Shown here in pieces: positions 1 to 6,156 of a stretch of DNA of 6,219 nucleotides. Within the stretch, counting starts at the first letter, position 1. The number at the start of each line of letters is the position of its first letter. The notes under the pieces are model-generated. The model was not told the origin of the DNA. It was given only the letters and a program-made list of their open reading frames with translations, and ran no database searches. The translations under genes were made by a program, and so were the position numbers. Source of the DNA: an uncultured Gemmatimonadota bacterium (GTDB lineage Bacteria > Gemmatimonadota > Gemmatimonadetes > Longimicrobiales > Gaopeijiaceae); contig CALHIO010000362.1 of NCBI GenBank assembly GCA_938030915.1, positions 1-6,219 of the forward strand. Reading direction: 5' to 3'.

Positions 1-1
1 G

Positions 2-967
2 GCTGGCTATCTCGGAATGAGCCTGACGTGGGGATGGGGTCTGTCCAGTTCGGCGGGCCTCCTGCAGGCTACGGACGGCAACATCTTCATGGTTCAGGGC
101 ATCATCGACCGGATCGTGCCCGCGACCGAGTGGGTCTTTCACCCGTATCCGCTCATTCTCACGGGCCTGTCGATCTTCTACGGATCGCTGATGCTCTGGC
201 TCCTCGCGCCGCCGGACCAGAACGCGCGGGGTATCGAGCAGTTTGTCGATCTGACCGACGAGGACGCAGAGGCGGAACTGCTTCACGAGGGTGGGGCGGA
301 GGCTCGGGAGGCCGCGATCGTATCGCCGGCCGACGATTCACCGGCTGACAGGATCGACAACTCCAGGATCCTCGGTGGCGTGCTCGCGGTGACCGGGGTC
401 ATCCTGTTCGGACGGGCCTTCGTCACTCAGGGCCTCGGCGCGCTCAACCTCAACGTCTTCAACTTCGGCTTCCTCGTGATCGGGATGCTGCTCTACAGCA
501 GCCCGGCGCGATATCAGCGCGAGTTCAACGACGCCGTCAGGGGGAGTGCGGGGGTGATCCTGCAGTTCCCCTTCTACGCCGGCATCATCGGAATCATGAC
601 GGGGACGGGCCTGGTCGACACGATGACCGAGGCGCTGCTGTCCATTGCCACTCAAGATACGTTCGCCGTGGTCGCGTGGATGACGGGCGGGGCACTGAAC
701 ATCTTCGTGCCATCCGCCGGTGGGGAGTGGGCGATCGTGGGTGGCCCCATGCTACTGGCGGCGCAGGAACTTTCCGTGCCGATCGGTCAGACGATTGCGG
801 CGTATGCGGTCGGCGACGCGCACACGAACCTGCTCAATCCGTTCTGGGCGATCCCGCTCCTCGCGATCACTGGTCTGCGCGCTCGGGACATGTTCGGGTA
901 CGGCATCACGATGATGTTTCTCCTGGTGCCGTTCCTGGCTGGCGTGTTGTACTTCCTCCCGTACTGA
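2..967 (+). CDS. atoE: Short-chain fatty acid permease, AtoE family (5' end outside window)
   Basis: Integral inner-membrane transporter expected to carry short-chain fatty acids such as acetoacetate or butyrate, as in the E. coli ato system. The reading frame is open to the left edge, and the residues before the first ATG (17) already fit the family (AGYLGM resembles AYIGF of E. coli AtoE). The real start is therefore upstream, and the visible 321 residues match roughly the last 300 of a protein of about 440. Recognisable blocks, counted from the first visible codon, are QFPFYAGI (188-195), VPSAGGEWAIVGGPM (236-250, versus VPSGGGHWVIQGP) and the NPFWAIPLLAI segment (about 269-279). A hydrophilic, acidic loop (about 71-120) separates two groups of membrane helices, as it also does in E. 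coli AtoE. At least six hydrophobic segments are visible. No ato CoA-transferase gene lies downstream, so the substrate is inferred from family only. Confidence 0.9.
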   Translation, partial: AGYLGMSLTWGWGLSSSAGLLQATDGNIFMVQGIIDRIVPATEWVFHPYPLILTGLSIFYGSLMLWLLAPPDQNARGIEQFVDLTDEDAEAELLHEGGAEAREAAIVSPADDSPADRIDNSRILGGVLAVTGVILFGRAFVTQGLGALNLNVFNFGFLVIGMLLYSSPARYQREFNDAVRGSAGVILQFPFYAGIIGIMTGTGLVDTMTEALLSIATQDTFAVVAWMTGGALNIFVPSAGGEWAIVGGPMLLAAQELSVPIGQTIAAYAVGDAHTNLLNPFWAIPLLAITGLRARDMFGYGITMMFLLVPFLAGVLYFLPY

Positions 968-969
968 GG

Positions 970-989
970 CTTCGAGATCGAGATCGAAG
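970..989. repeat. Short inverted repeat after the permease gene
   Basis: CTTCGA (970-975) pairs perfectly with TCGAAG (984-989) around an eight-base loop, and the loop contains a tandem copy of GAGATC. It begins three bases after the permease stop. No T-run follows, so it is at best a weak transcript-end structure or an RNA-stabilising hairpin. A 6-bp repeat of this kind can also occur by chance. Confidence 0.3.
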
Positions 990-1026
990 GTATCGGGATC
1001 CTTCACAATTCTGTCGTTCAGGGACG

Positions 1027-1593
1027 ATGACCAGACTCACGAAGACGGCCTTTCTGGCCGTGGCTCTCTCCGGCGTTGCGGGATTCTCCCCCGCGCATGT
1101 GGCTTCCCAGCAGGCTGCCATCGACAAAGCTCTCAGCGCCGCGCCGTCGCGTGTTCGTGACGCAACGACGGTGATCCAGTGGAAAACGGATCATACCTTC
1201 GAGGTCCTGAAAGAGGGGGATGGCCCCCTGGTCTGCTACGATCGCTCGGACGAGGCGCGTCGGGCTGCCTTCGACGTTCAGTGCACGTCGAAGGAGAATC
1301 TGGACCGTGTGGCTCAGAGTCGCCGCTTCCGGGCCGAATCCGCCGACCGGGGTGCGGAGAATGCGATGGTGGAGGAGGCCGAGGCGAATGGCACGAGGGT
1401 CCCTCCGGTTTACGGCTCGGTCTGGTGGTCCCTCCGTGGCGAGGATCAGGCGAGCGCGCGGATGCACATGACGGTCGCCGTTCCGTTCGCGACCGCGGAG
1501 AGCTCGGGCTTCCCGAACAACGGGCGTGAGGGGGGTCTGTGGATCATGGCGGAGGGGACGAGCACGGCACACCTGATGGTGCCTGGTCGCTGA
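1027..1593 (+). CDS. Secreted protein of unknown function, 188 aa
   Basis: I do not recognise a named family. The protein starts with a typical Sec signal peptide: basic MTRLTK, a hydrophobic core at residues 8-20, and probable cleavage near residues 26-28 (VAS|QQ). The mature part is soluble and polar, with two cysteines (C70, C86) that could pair in the periplasm and a charged middle (about 87-120). The C-terminal half carries the blocks VPFATAESSGFP (about 152-163) and LWIMAEGTSTAHLMVPG (about 171-187). From memory, similar endings (an AGTxxAHIMIPG-like tail after an ATAESxGxP block) occur in uncharacterised secreted proteins of Gemmatimonadota-like genomes; that is recall, not a search. 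ATG 1027 was chosen because the signal peptide follows it directly and the frame upstream overlaps the permease. A weak AGGGA lies only two bases before it. It begins 59 bases after the permease stop. Confidence 0.8.
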   Translation: MTRLTKTAFLAVALSGVAGFSPAHVASQQAAIDKALSAAPSRVRDATTVIQWKTDHTFEVLKEGDGPLVCYDRSDEARRAAFDVQCTSKENLDRVAQSRRFRAESADRGAENAMVEEAEANGTRVPPVYGSVWWSLRGEDQASARMHMTVAVPFATAESSGFPNNGREGGLWIMAEGTSTAHLMVPGR

Positions 1594-1688
1594 TCTCAGT
1601 CCGACACGCGGGGGGGGCACCGGGCCGGTCCGAACGGGATCGGGGTCGCTCGCGTGGTGACCGGTTGACGGGCGGGTCTGGCCAAGGC

Positions 1689-2546
1689 GTGCCCGTACGA
1701 CGTGTGGGAGTCGCCGTCATCCACGGAATCGGGGGCCGGGATGCCGACTTCGCCGACGAGATGGTGGAGGCGGTCAGGCAGGTCTTCCATCGGTCGGTGC
1801 CGGAGGCTCCTCGTGACGCACTCGTGTTCGCGCCTGTTCACTGGGCCCCTGTATTGCAGAGTGCCCAGGCGGAGCTGACCCGACGCGTCCAATTGGAGCA
1901 CGAGCTCCACTGGAGCGGGCTGCGCAACGTGATGATCTCATTCGTCGGGGACGGCATCGCGTATGAACCGACGGCGCACGACCGGCGAGTGTACGACGCC
2001 GTTCACGCCGTCATGGCACGGGCCCTTCATCGACTTGCCACCGAGGCCGGTGCCGATGCTCCCCTCTGCGTCGTCGCCCATTCGTTGGGCTCGGTGATCG
2101 CGAGCAACTACCTCTATGATCTCGGGAAGCCCGAGCTGGTCAGCGATGAGGTGCGAGCACACATGACCGACGGCGCGCTCGAGCGTGGGGAGACACTCGC
2201 ACACCTCTTCACGATGGGCAGTCCACTCGCGGTCTGGGCACTGCACCATGAAGACTTCGGGCGTCCCCTCACCGTACCGTCGACTGCGCTCGCGACTCGT
2301 CATCCCCGGCTCTCGGGGTCATGGCTGAACTTCTTCGATCGAGATGACGTGATCGCCTACCCATTGCGCCAGTTGAACGAGGCGTATGCCACGGCGGTAA
2401 CCGAAGACGTTTCGGTGAACGCGGGCGGGCTGGTCGGACGAGAGACGCCCCTGTCTCATCACGGCTACGCGGCGGCCCCGGAGGTCGTTGGTCGGATCGC
2501 AGCCACGCTTGCCGAGACGTGGCGCCACATGGGGCCGGACACGTAG
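1689..2546 (+). CDS. Alpha/beta-hydrolase fold serine hydrolase (lipase/esterase-like)
   Basis: Probably a cytoplasmic serine hydrolase acting on an ester or thioester; the substrate is unknown. Numbering from GTG 1689, an initial beta strand leads into HGIGG (12-16), the usual oxyanion-loop position. The nucleophile elbow is VAHSLGS with Ser132; alanine stands at the first glycine of GxSxG, a common variation. FTMGSPL (174-180) is a block seen in lipase-like relatives. FFDRDDVIAYP (about 215-225) supplies the likely acid (Asp219 or Asp220), and LSHHGY (His257 or His258) the likely catalytic histidine. All triad members are thus present at sensible spacing. No signal peptide is seen. The start is uncertain: the frame is open back to ATG 1539 inside the preceding gene, but that extension is Gly/Arg-rich and unlike protein. 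TTG 1665, with GGTGA four bases upstream, is the main alternative. No strong ribosome site decides between them. Confidence 0.82.
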   Translation: MPVRRVGVAVIHGIGGRDADFADEMVEAVRQVFHRSVPEAPRDALVFAPVHWAPVLQSAQAELTRRVQLEHELHWSGLRNVMISFVGDGIAYEPTAHDRRVYDAVHAVMARALHRLATEAGADAPLCVVAHSLGSVIASNYLYDLGKPELVSDEVRAHMTDGALERGETLAHLFTMGSPLAVWALHHEDFGRPLTVPSTALATRHPRLSGSWLNFFDRDDVIAYPLRQLNEAYATAVTEDVSVNAGGLVGRETPLSHHGYAAAPEVVGRIAATLAETWRHMGPDT

Positions 2547-2596
2547 AGTCCTCTCTTCGCACCCCGGCCTGGATCCCTCCCTCGCGAGCCCATCCC

Positions 2597-3964
2597 GTGA
2601 CTCGAGTCTTCACTCTCCGCCTCACCGGCATCCTCACCATCCTTTTCGTCGTCGCCTGCGCGCCCCCGGACGGCAGGGAGCCATTCGGAAGCACCACGTT
2701 CGCCGCCGACGTCCGGCTTTTGGACTGGTCGGAGCAGATGGCCGTACGTGATGGCTGGCTGGACACCCGACACGAGATGCTTCTGCCGATGATGCGGCGG
2801 CACGACGTGGACATGTGGATCGTGGTGAACGAGGAGTTCCATGACGACCCTCTCACCGAATACATCGCCCCTGCGCGCCCCTATACAGGACGTCGAGACG
2901 TCTTTGTCTTCGTGGATGCGGGTACGGACGGACTCCGGAAGGTGGCGGCGACGGGATATTGGGAAGAGACCGTCGCTCGGTACTTCGAATCTCCGATCGA
3001 CCCCCGCCCATCGGCCGATGTGCTCCGGGAACTCTACGAGACGCATCGCCCCGCACGCATCGCGCTGGGCTTCGGCGGGACCCGCGGCATGACCCGCAGC
3101 CTCACGCATGACTCGTATGAGTTCCTGGCGGATGCGATGGGCCCCGAGGCCGCCGGTCGATTCGTCAGCGCCGCCCCTCTCATCGATGAGTACCTCGCCA
3201 CGAGAATCCCGGAAGAGTTCGACGTCTACACGGATCTGGTGGCGCTCACCGAGACGATCACGAAGCGGGCGCTCTCCAGCGAGGCGATCACGCCGGGGAC
3301 GACGACGGTCGGTGACGTGCGCCGCTACATGTACGACGAGCTGTGGCGTGCCGGCGTGCGGACATGGTTCCAGCCGGATCTGCGGGTGCAGCGCAGGGGC
3401 ATGGCTGAAGTGGGGAGTCGCGGATTCCTCGCGGTCGCTCCGGAGGAGATCGTCCTCCAGCACGGCGATCTCGTGCACGTCGATTTCGGGATCTCGTACA
3501 TGGGCCTCGACTCGGACTGGCAGAAGATGGCGTACATCCTCCATCCCGATGAGGACGATGTCCCCGAAGGATTGAAGGTCGCGATGGCCAACACGAACGC
3601 GCTCCAGGATGCGCTCATGCTGCGCGCGTCACGCCCCGGGCGTACGGCTGGTGAGGCGTATCGCCTGACCATGGCAGAAATGGAGGAGCAGGGGATCACG
3701 GCTCAGATCTACTCGCATCCGCTCGGCAACCACGGGCACGGGCTCGGCCCGAGCATCGATTTCCGCAGTGCGGGTCGATCTGACGTCGATGCGCGTACGC
3801 TCGTCGAAGGTGCGTACATCTCGATCGAATTGAATACGAAAACGGAGATCCCCGAGTGGGGCGGGCAGGAGATCTACGTGATGGCCGAGGATCCAGCGCA
3901 TCTGACCGCGGAGGGATGGCGTTTCTTCCGGCCTCGCCAGGAAGCATGGTATCTGGTCCGGTAG
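2597..3964 (+). CDS. Lipoprotein M24-family metallopeptidase (Xaa-Pro aminopeptidase-like)
   Basis: Predicted two-metal peptidase of the pita-bread fold, anchored by lipid on the periplasmic side. GTG 2597 was chosen because it gives a compact lipoprotein signal: basic start, hydrophobic residues 9-20 and lipobox VVAC with Cys21. GTG 2519 in the same frame overlaps the hydrolase gene and adds only unlikely sequence. A creatinase/prolidase-type N-terminal domain spans about residues 35-195 and the catalytic domain about 205-450. All five metal ligands can be placed: Asp296 and Asp307 (VDFG, then 11 residues to SDW), His381 (NHGHGLG), Glu411 (SIEL) and Glu425 (GGQEIYV). The histidine usually found seven residues after the metal histidine is Asp388 here, so the active site is atypical. 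It is 455 residues long, close to proline aminopeptidases (about 440). Cleavage of X-Pro bonds is inferred from family and not proven. Confidence 0.88.
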   Translation: MTRVFTLRLTGILTILFVVACAPPDGREPFGSTTFAADVRLLDWSEQMAVRDGWLDTRHEMLLPMMRRHDVDMWIVVNEEFHDDPLTEYIAPARPYTGRRDVFVFVDAGTDGLRKVAATGYWEETVARYFESPIDPRPSADVLRELYETHRPARIALGFGGTRGMTRSLTHDSYEFLADAMGPEAAGRFVSAAPLIDEYLATRIPEEFDVYTDLVALTETITKRALSSEAITPGTTTVGDVRRYMYDELWRAGVRTWFQPDLRVQRRGMAEVGSRGFLAVAPEEIVLQHGDLVHVDFGISYMGLDSDWQKMAYILHPDEDDVPEGLKVAMANTNALQDALMLRASRPGRTAGEAYRLTMAEMEEQGITAQIYSHPLGNHGHGLGPSIDFRSAGRSDVDARTLVEGAYISIELNTKTEIPEWGGQEIYVMAEDPAHLTAEGWRFFRPRQEAWYLVR

Positions 3965-3997
3965 CGCCCGCATTGTGGAACAGGCCCATGAATCAAA

Positions 3998-4002
3998 GGG
4001 AG
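3998..4002 (+). promoter_or_regulatory. Ribosome binding site of the MBL-fold gene
   Basis: GGGAG within AAAGGGAGTGG lies eight bases before ATG 4011. It is one of the strongest Shine-Dalgarno matches in the window. It favours ATG 4011 over the in-frame GTG at 3975, which has no such site and would place extra polar residues ahead of the signal peptide. Confidence 0.8.
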
Positions 4003-4010
4003 TGGAATTC

Positions 4011-5033
4011 ATGACACGTTCACCGAGCATGGTCGCCTTCGCGGCACTTCTACTGGCGGGAACCCCGATGGAGTATGGGGGCCGGGGTGCCGAGGACGTG
4101 TCGCGCCCGGGAGTGCCATCCGCGATCGAGGAGCGGCGAGCGGTCGCGGAGGACGTGACCGTCACCATCCTCTCCTCCAATCTGGCCAACGGAAACACCG
4201 TCGGTGAGTGGGGACTTTCTGCGCTGATCGAAGTCGATGGAGCCTGCGTTCTCTTCGATGCCGGCCGGCACCCCCAGACCGTCGTGCATAATGCCGAGGT
4301 TCTGGGTGCCGACCTCTCCTGCGTGACGGATCTCGTTCTGAGTCACCATCACGCCGATCATACCACGGGTGTCCTCCCGATCCTCGAAGCTCTCGGTGAT
4401 CTCAGCTCCCTGGCCCGTGTCCACGTTGCGCGCGGGTTTTTCCGCCCCCGGCGCGTGCCCATGCGCTCGGAGACCGAAGAAGCCAATCAAATGATCCAGC
4501 AGCGTGTGGAGTTCGAGGCCGCAGGCCTCGAAGTACGGGTGCATGACGGCCCCGTCGAGATCCTTTCCGGGGTATGGGTCACCGGTTCGGTCCCGCGTCC
4601 GAACGACGAGAAGAACTATCCGAACCAGATCAGGATCGAGGAATCTGGCGAGTGGGTCGCAGATTGGGTCCCCGAGAGTCAGGGGCTGACCATCGTGACC
4701 GATGACGGACACATCGTGCTCCTCGGTTGCGGGCACTCCGGGGTCGTGAACATGCTCACGCACGTCCAGTCGGCGATCGACGATCGCCCGATCCACGCCC
4801 TGATGGGCGGCTTACACCTCTTCAACGCGACCGACGAAACGCTCGGCTGGACCACGGATCGCCTGCGTGACATCGGGGTGGAGCACCTTATGGCCGGCCA
4901 CTGCACCGGGATCGAGCCGCTCTTCAGGCTGAGGACCGGCCTGAATCTCAACCGTCGCACTGCGGTCGTCGGCGCCGTCGGATCGCAGTTCGTACTGGGC
5001 GAGGGGATCCGGGCGACAGCGATCGCGATGTAG
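4011..5033 (+). CDS. Exported metallo-beta-lactamase-fold hydrolase, DHPS-like group (COG1237 type)
   Basis: Metal-dependent hydrolase of the MBL superfamily, in the group named after 7,8-dihydropterin-6-methyl-4-(beta-D-ribofuranosyl)-aminobenzene 5'-phosphate synthase. The role of bacterial members is mostly unknown. The group signature is visible in order: EWGLSALIE (about 66-74), SHHHADH (111-117, metal ligands His112, His114, Asp116 and His117), TGSVPR (201-206), ESQGLTI (222-228), LGCGHSGVVN (238-247, His242), MGGLHL (265-270, His269) and AGHCTG (295-300, His297). The 340-residue length includes an N-terminal extension whose residues 7-19 are hydrophobic, read here as a signal peptide. 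The cleavage site is not clear, so export is likely but not certain. The gene begins 46 bases after the M24 gene and may share its transcript. Methanopterin synthesis is not implied; that name comes from archaeal relatives. Confidence 0.88.
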   Translation: MTRSPSMVAFAALLLAGTPMEYGGRGAEDVSRPGVPSAIEERRAVAEDVTVTILSSNLANGNTVGEWGLSALIEVDGACVLFDAGRHPQTVVHNAEVLGADLSCVTDLVLSHHHADHTTGVLPILEALGDLSSLARVHVARGFFRPRRVPMRSETEEANQMIQQRVEFEAAGLEVRVHDGPVEILSGVWVTGSVPRPNDEKNYPNQIRIEESGEWVADWVPESQGLTIVTDDGHIVLLGCGHSGVVNMLTHVQSAIDDRPIHALMGGLHLFNATDETLGWTTDRLRDIGVEHLMAGHCTGIEPLFRLRTGLNLNRRTAVVGAVGSQFVLGEGIRATAIAM

Positions 5034-5051
5034 CCCGGCTGGCCGTGGAGT

Positions 5052-5056
5052 GGAGG
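5052..5056 (+). promoter_or_regulatory. Ribosome binding site of the small membrane protein gene
   Basis: GGAGG within TGGAGGGATC lies four bases before GTG 5061. It supports GTG as the start and lies in the 27-base gap after the MBL-fold gene, consistent with translation from a shared transcript. Confidence 0.75.
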
Positions 5057-5060
5057 GATC

Positions 5061-5492
5061 GTGAACGATACGGGGATCAGAATTCGAGGTGCTCTGGGGA
5101 ATGCGGTCGTCTGGGGTAGCGCGTGGGCTGTCGGATCGATCGTGCTCCTCACCTTGTCCGTGCTTTTCGGCCTGGTACCAGCCATTCCCCCGGGTGCGGC
5201 CCTGCTTCAGATCTCAGCCCGCTTCGGGCTCACTGGATTCGCGGTGGGCACGGGTTTCTCGGGTTTTCTGGCGTACGCGTACCGGGACGAACGCCTCTCG
5301 TCCATCCGCGCTTTGCCGTTCATGCTCGGGGGTGCCGTCGTTTCGGCGGTCGTCGCTCCCATGGCGGGAGCTTCGGCGCTGATCGGCTCAGTACTGGGCG
5401 CGCTGACGGCGGGCGCGACGCTGTCCATAGCCAAGCGCGCCGAACGTCACGCGCTCGGAGAGGGCGGCAGCGATCTCTTCCTCGAGAGCTGA
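5061..5492 (+). CDS. Small integral membrane protein of unknown function, 143 aa
   Basis: I recognise no family. The protein is almost entirely hydrophobic. Four probable membrane helices lie at about residues 12-38, 53-73, 83-101 and 102-123. Between helices 2 and 3 is a short charged loop, AYRDERLSSIR (about 73-83). The tail after about residue 124 is charged (KRAERH, then an acidic end). Helices 3 and 4 are rich in Gly and Ala (AVVAPMAGASAL, LGALTAGATL), which suggests tight helix packing. No catalytic or metal-binding motif is seen. The GTG start is supported by a good ribosome site. It sits 27 bases behind the MBL-fold gene, so the two are probably co-expressed, though nothing shows a shared function. 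Short four-helix proteins of this style are, from memory, common as hypothetical proteins in Gemmatimonadota-like genomes. Confidence 0.78.
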   Translation: MNDTGIRIRGALGNAVVWGSAWAVGSIVLLTLSVLFGLVPAIPPGAALLQISARFGLTGFAVGTGFSGFLAYAYRDERLSSIRALPFMLGGAVVSAVVAPMAGASALIGSVLGALTAGATLSIAKRAERHALGEGGSDLFLES

Positions 5493-5712
5493 GGACCCTG
5501 TGGTGGAGGTGATCGCGCTGAACGCGAGTCGGCTCACCGCGATCGATGAGGAACGACATCGCTGCACAGGTGTTGGCATCGTCACCGCACTCTGTCTCGA
5601 GGTTCAGGACAAGCGATATGACCGAGGAAAGTCGATCTGAGAGCCGGCGTGAGAATCTCCGCTCGCGGAGCACTCGCTGCGGTGAACGGATTCGTGCCGG
5701 CCGCGTGATGTC
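5493..5712. other. 220-base gap with no convincing gene
   Basis: This is the longest gap in the window. It has two weak inverted repeats: GATCGCG (5511-5517) with CGCGATC (5538-5544), and CTCCG (5657-5661) with CGGAG (5666-5670) around a four-base loop. Neither is followed by a T-run, so no terminator is called. Two short open frames cross it: GTG 5500 to 5640 (46 aa), with GAGG five bases upstream, and ATG 5546 to 5716 (56 aa, Arg/Ser-rich), with no ribosome site. Neither has recognisable protein features. The gap may hold the promoter of the next lipoprotein gene, but I cannot point to clear -35/-10 boxes. Confidence 0.5.
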
Positions 5713-6156
5713 ATGATTCGTCGATCGTTTCCGTGCCGCGCTCGAGTCCTCCTCATCTTTCTGGTCCTGAGCTCGATGAGCGGCTGTGGCCGGGGGCTCC
5801 CGACGGAAGCTGAACAGGACAGCCGGACACTTCTGGTGTGGGGCTACGTGATGTCTCGTGGAAATCCGGCGCGGGGCGGGGCCGGCCTCGTTGACCCCGC
5901 GGGCTTCGTGGTGGCGACGACCCCCGTCCAGTCGGGCAAGTATCTGATCGGCCTGGAGCTTCCTGCGGGAACGGCCGTGTGCGATGGGTATCGGGTTCGC
6001 GTGGCCATCGAGGTGGGTCGAGCGTCCGAGCTGGAGGAGCGCCTCCTGGAACCCTCGAGCGGGGGTTGCTTCGTCCCCGCTCAGGGACGAGTACAGCACA
6101 CCCTGGACTTCTGGTTCCCCGCCGAGGCAGACCCGACTTCGGGAGGCGTTCCTTGA
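5713..6156 (+). CDS. Small lipoprotein with probable beta-sandwich (transthyretin-like) domain
   Basis: The 147-residue product starts with a basic MIRR, a hydrophobic stretch (about 11-21) and a lipobox-like SMSGC with Cys25; Met at -3 is less usual. It is therefore probably a lipid-anchored envelope protein. The mature part (about 38-135) alternates short beta-strand-like stretches, and the pattern VWGYV, then GNPARGGAGLVDPAG, then a GKYLIGLELPAG segment resembles carboxypeptidase-regulatory/transthyretin-like domains, where one expects 'G.V...G.P..GA.V.L.D..G' followed by 'G.Y.I'. Cys90 and Cys109 may form a disulfide. The domain call is a pattern inference and no enzyme motif is visible. 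ATG 5713 has no strong ribosome site. Its TGA stop (6154-6156) overlaps the TTG start of the next gene, which suggests coupled translation. Confidence 0.75.
   Translation: MIRRSFPCRARVLLIFLVLSSMSGCGRGLPTEAEQDSRTLLVWGYVMSRGNPARGGAGLVDPAGFVVATTPVQSGKYLIGLELPAGTAVCDGYRVRVAIEVGRASELEERLLEPSSGGCFVPAQGRVQHTLDFWFPAEADPTSGGVP
6141..6146 (+). promoter_or_regulatory. Ribosome binding site of the cupin-like gene
   Basis: GGGAGG lies six bases before TTG 6153, inside the end of the lipoprotein gene. It is the main reason to accept the unusual TTG start at the right edge of the window. Confidence 0.65.

Noticed and set aside
71..360. Acidic hydrophilic stretch in the permease as an inserted domain
   Set aside because: E. 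coli AtoE has a comparable charged loop ending in an ESRIL-like segment (here NSRIL), so this is a normal family feature.
676..1026. Upstream extension of the secreted-protein frame (open from ATG 676)
   Set aside because: It runs antiphase through the permease gene, its translation is Arg/Gly-rich, and a clean signal peptide begins at ATG 1027.
1665..1700. TTGACG (1665-1670) as a -35 promoter box
   Set aside because: No -10-like hexamer lies 16-18 bases downstream; the match is isolated in a GC-rich spacer.
2519..2596. GTG 2519 as start of the M24 lipoprotein
   Set aside because: It would overlap the hydrolase gene by 28 bases and bury the lipobox signal peptide behind 26 residues without protein character; GTG 2597 gives a standard lipoprotein start.
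2465..3544. Long minus-strand open frame (359 codons) opposite the M24 gene
   Set aside because: It is rich in Arg, His and Asp with no recognisable domain, as expected for the antisense of a GC-rich gene. The + strand here encodes a complete M24 active site.
5657..5670. CTCCG/CGGAG hairpin as an intrinsic terminator
   Set aside because: The stem is only five base pairs and no T-tract follows.
5320..6099. Minus-strand open frame (259 codons) covering the 5493-5712 gap and both flanking genes
   Set aside because: Its translation is Arg/Pro/Ser-rich without motifs, and it opposes two + strand genes with clear membrane or lipoprotein features.
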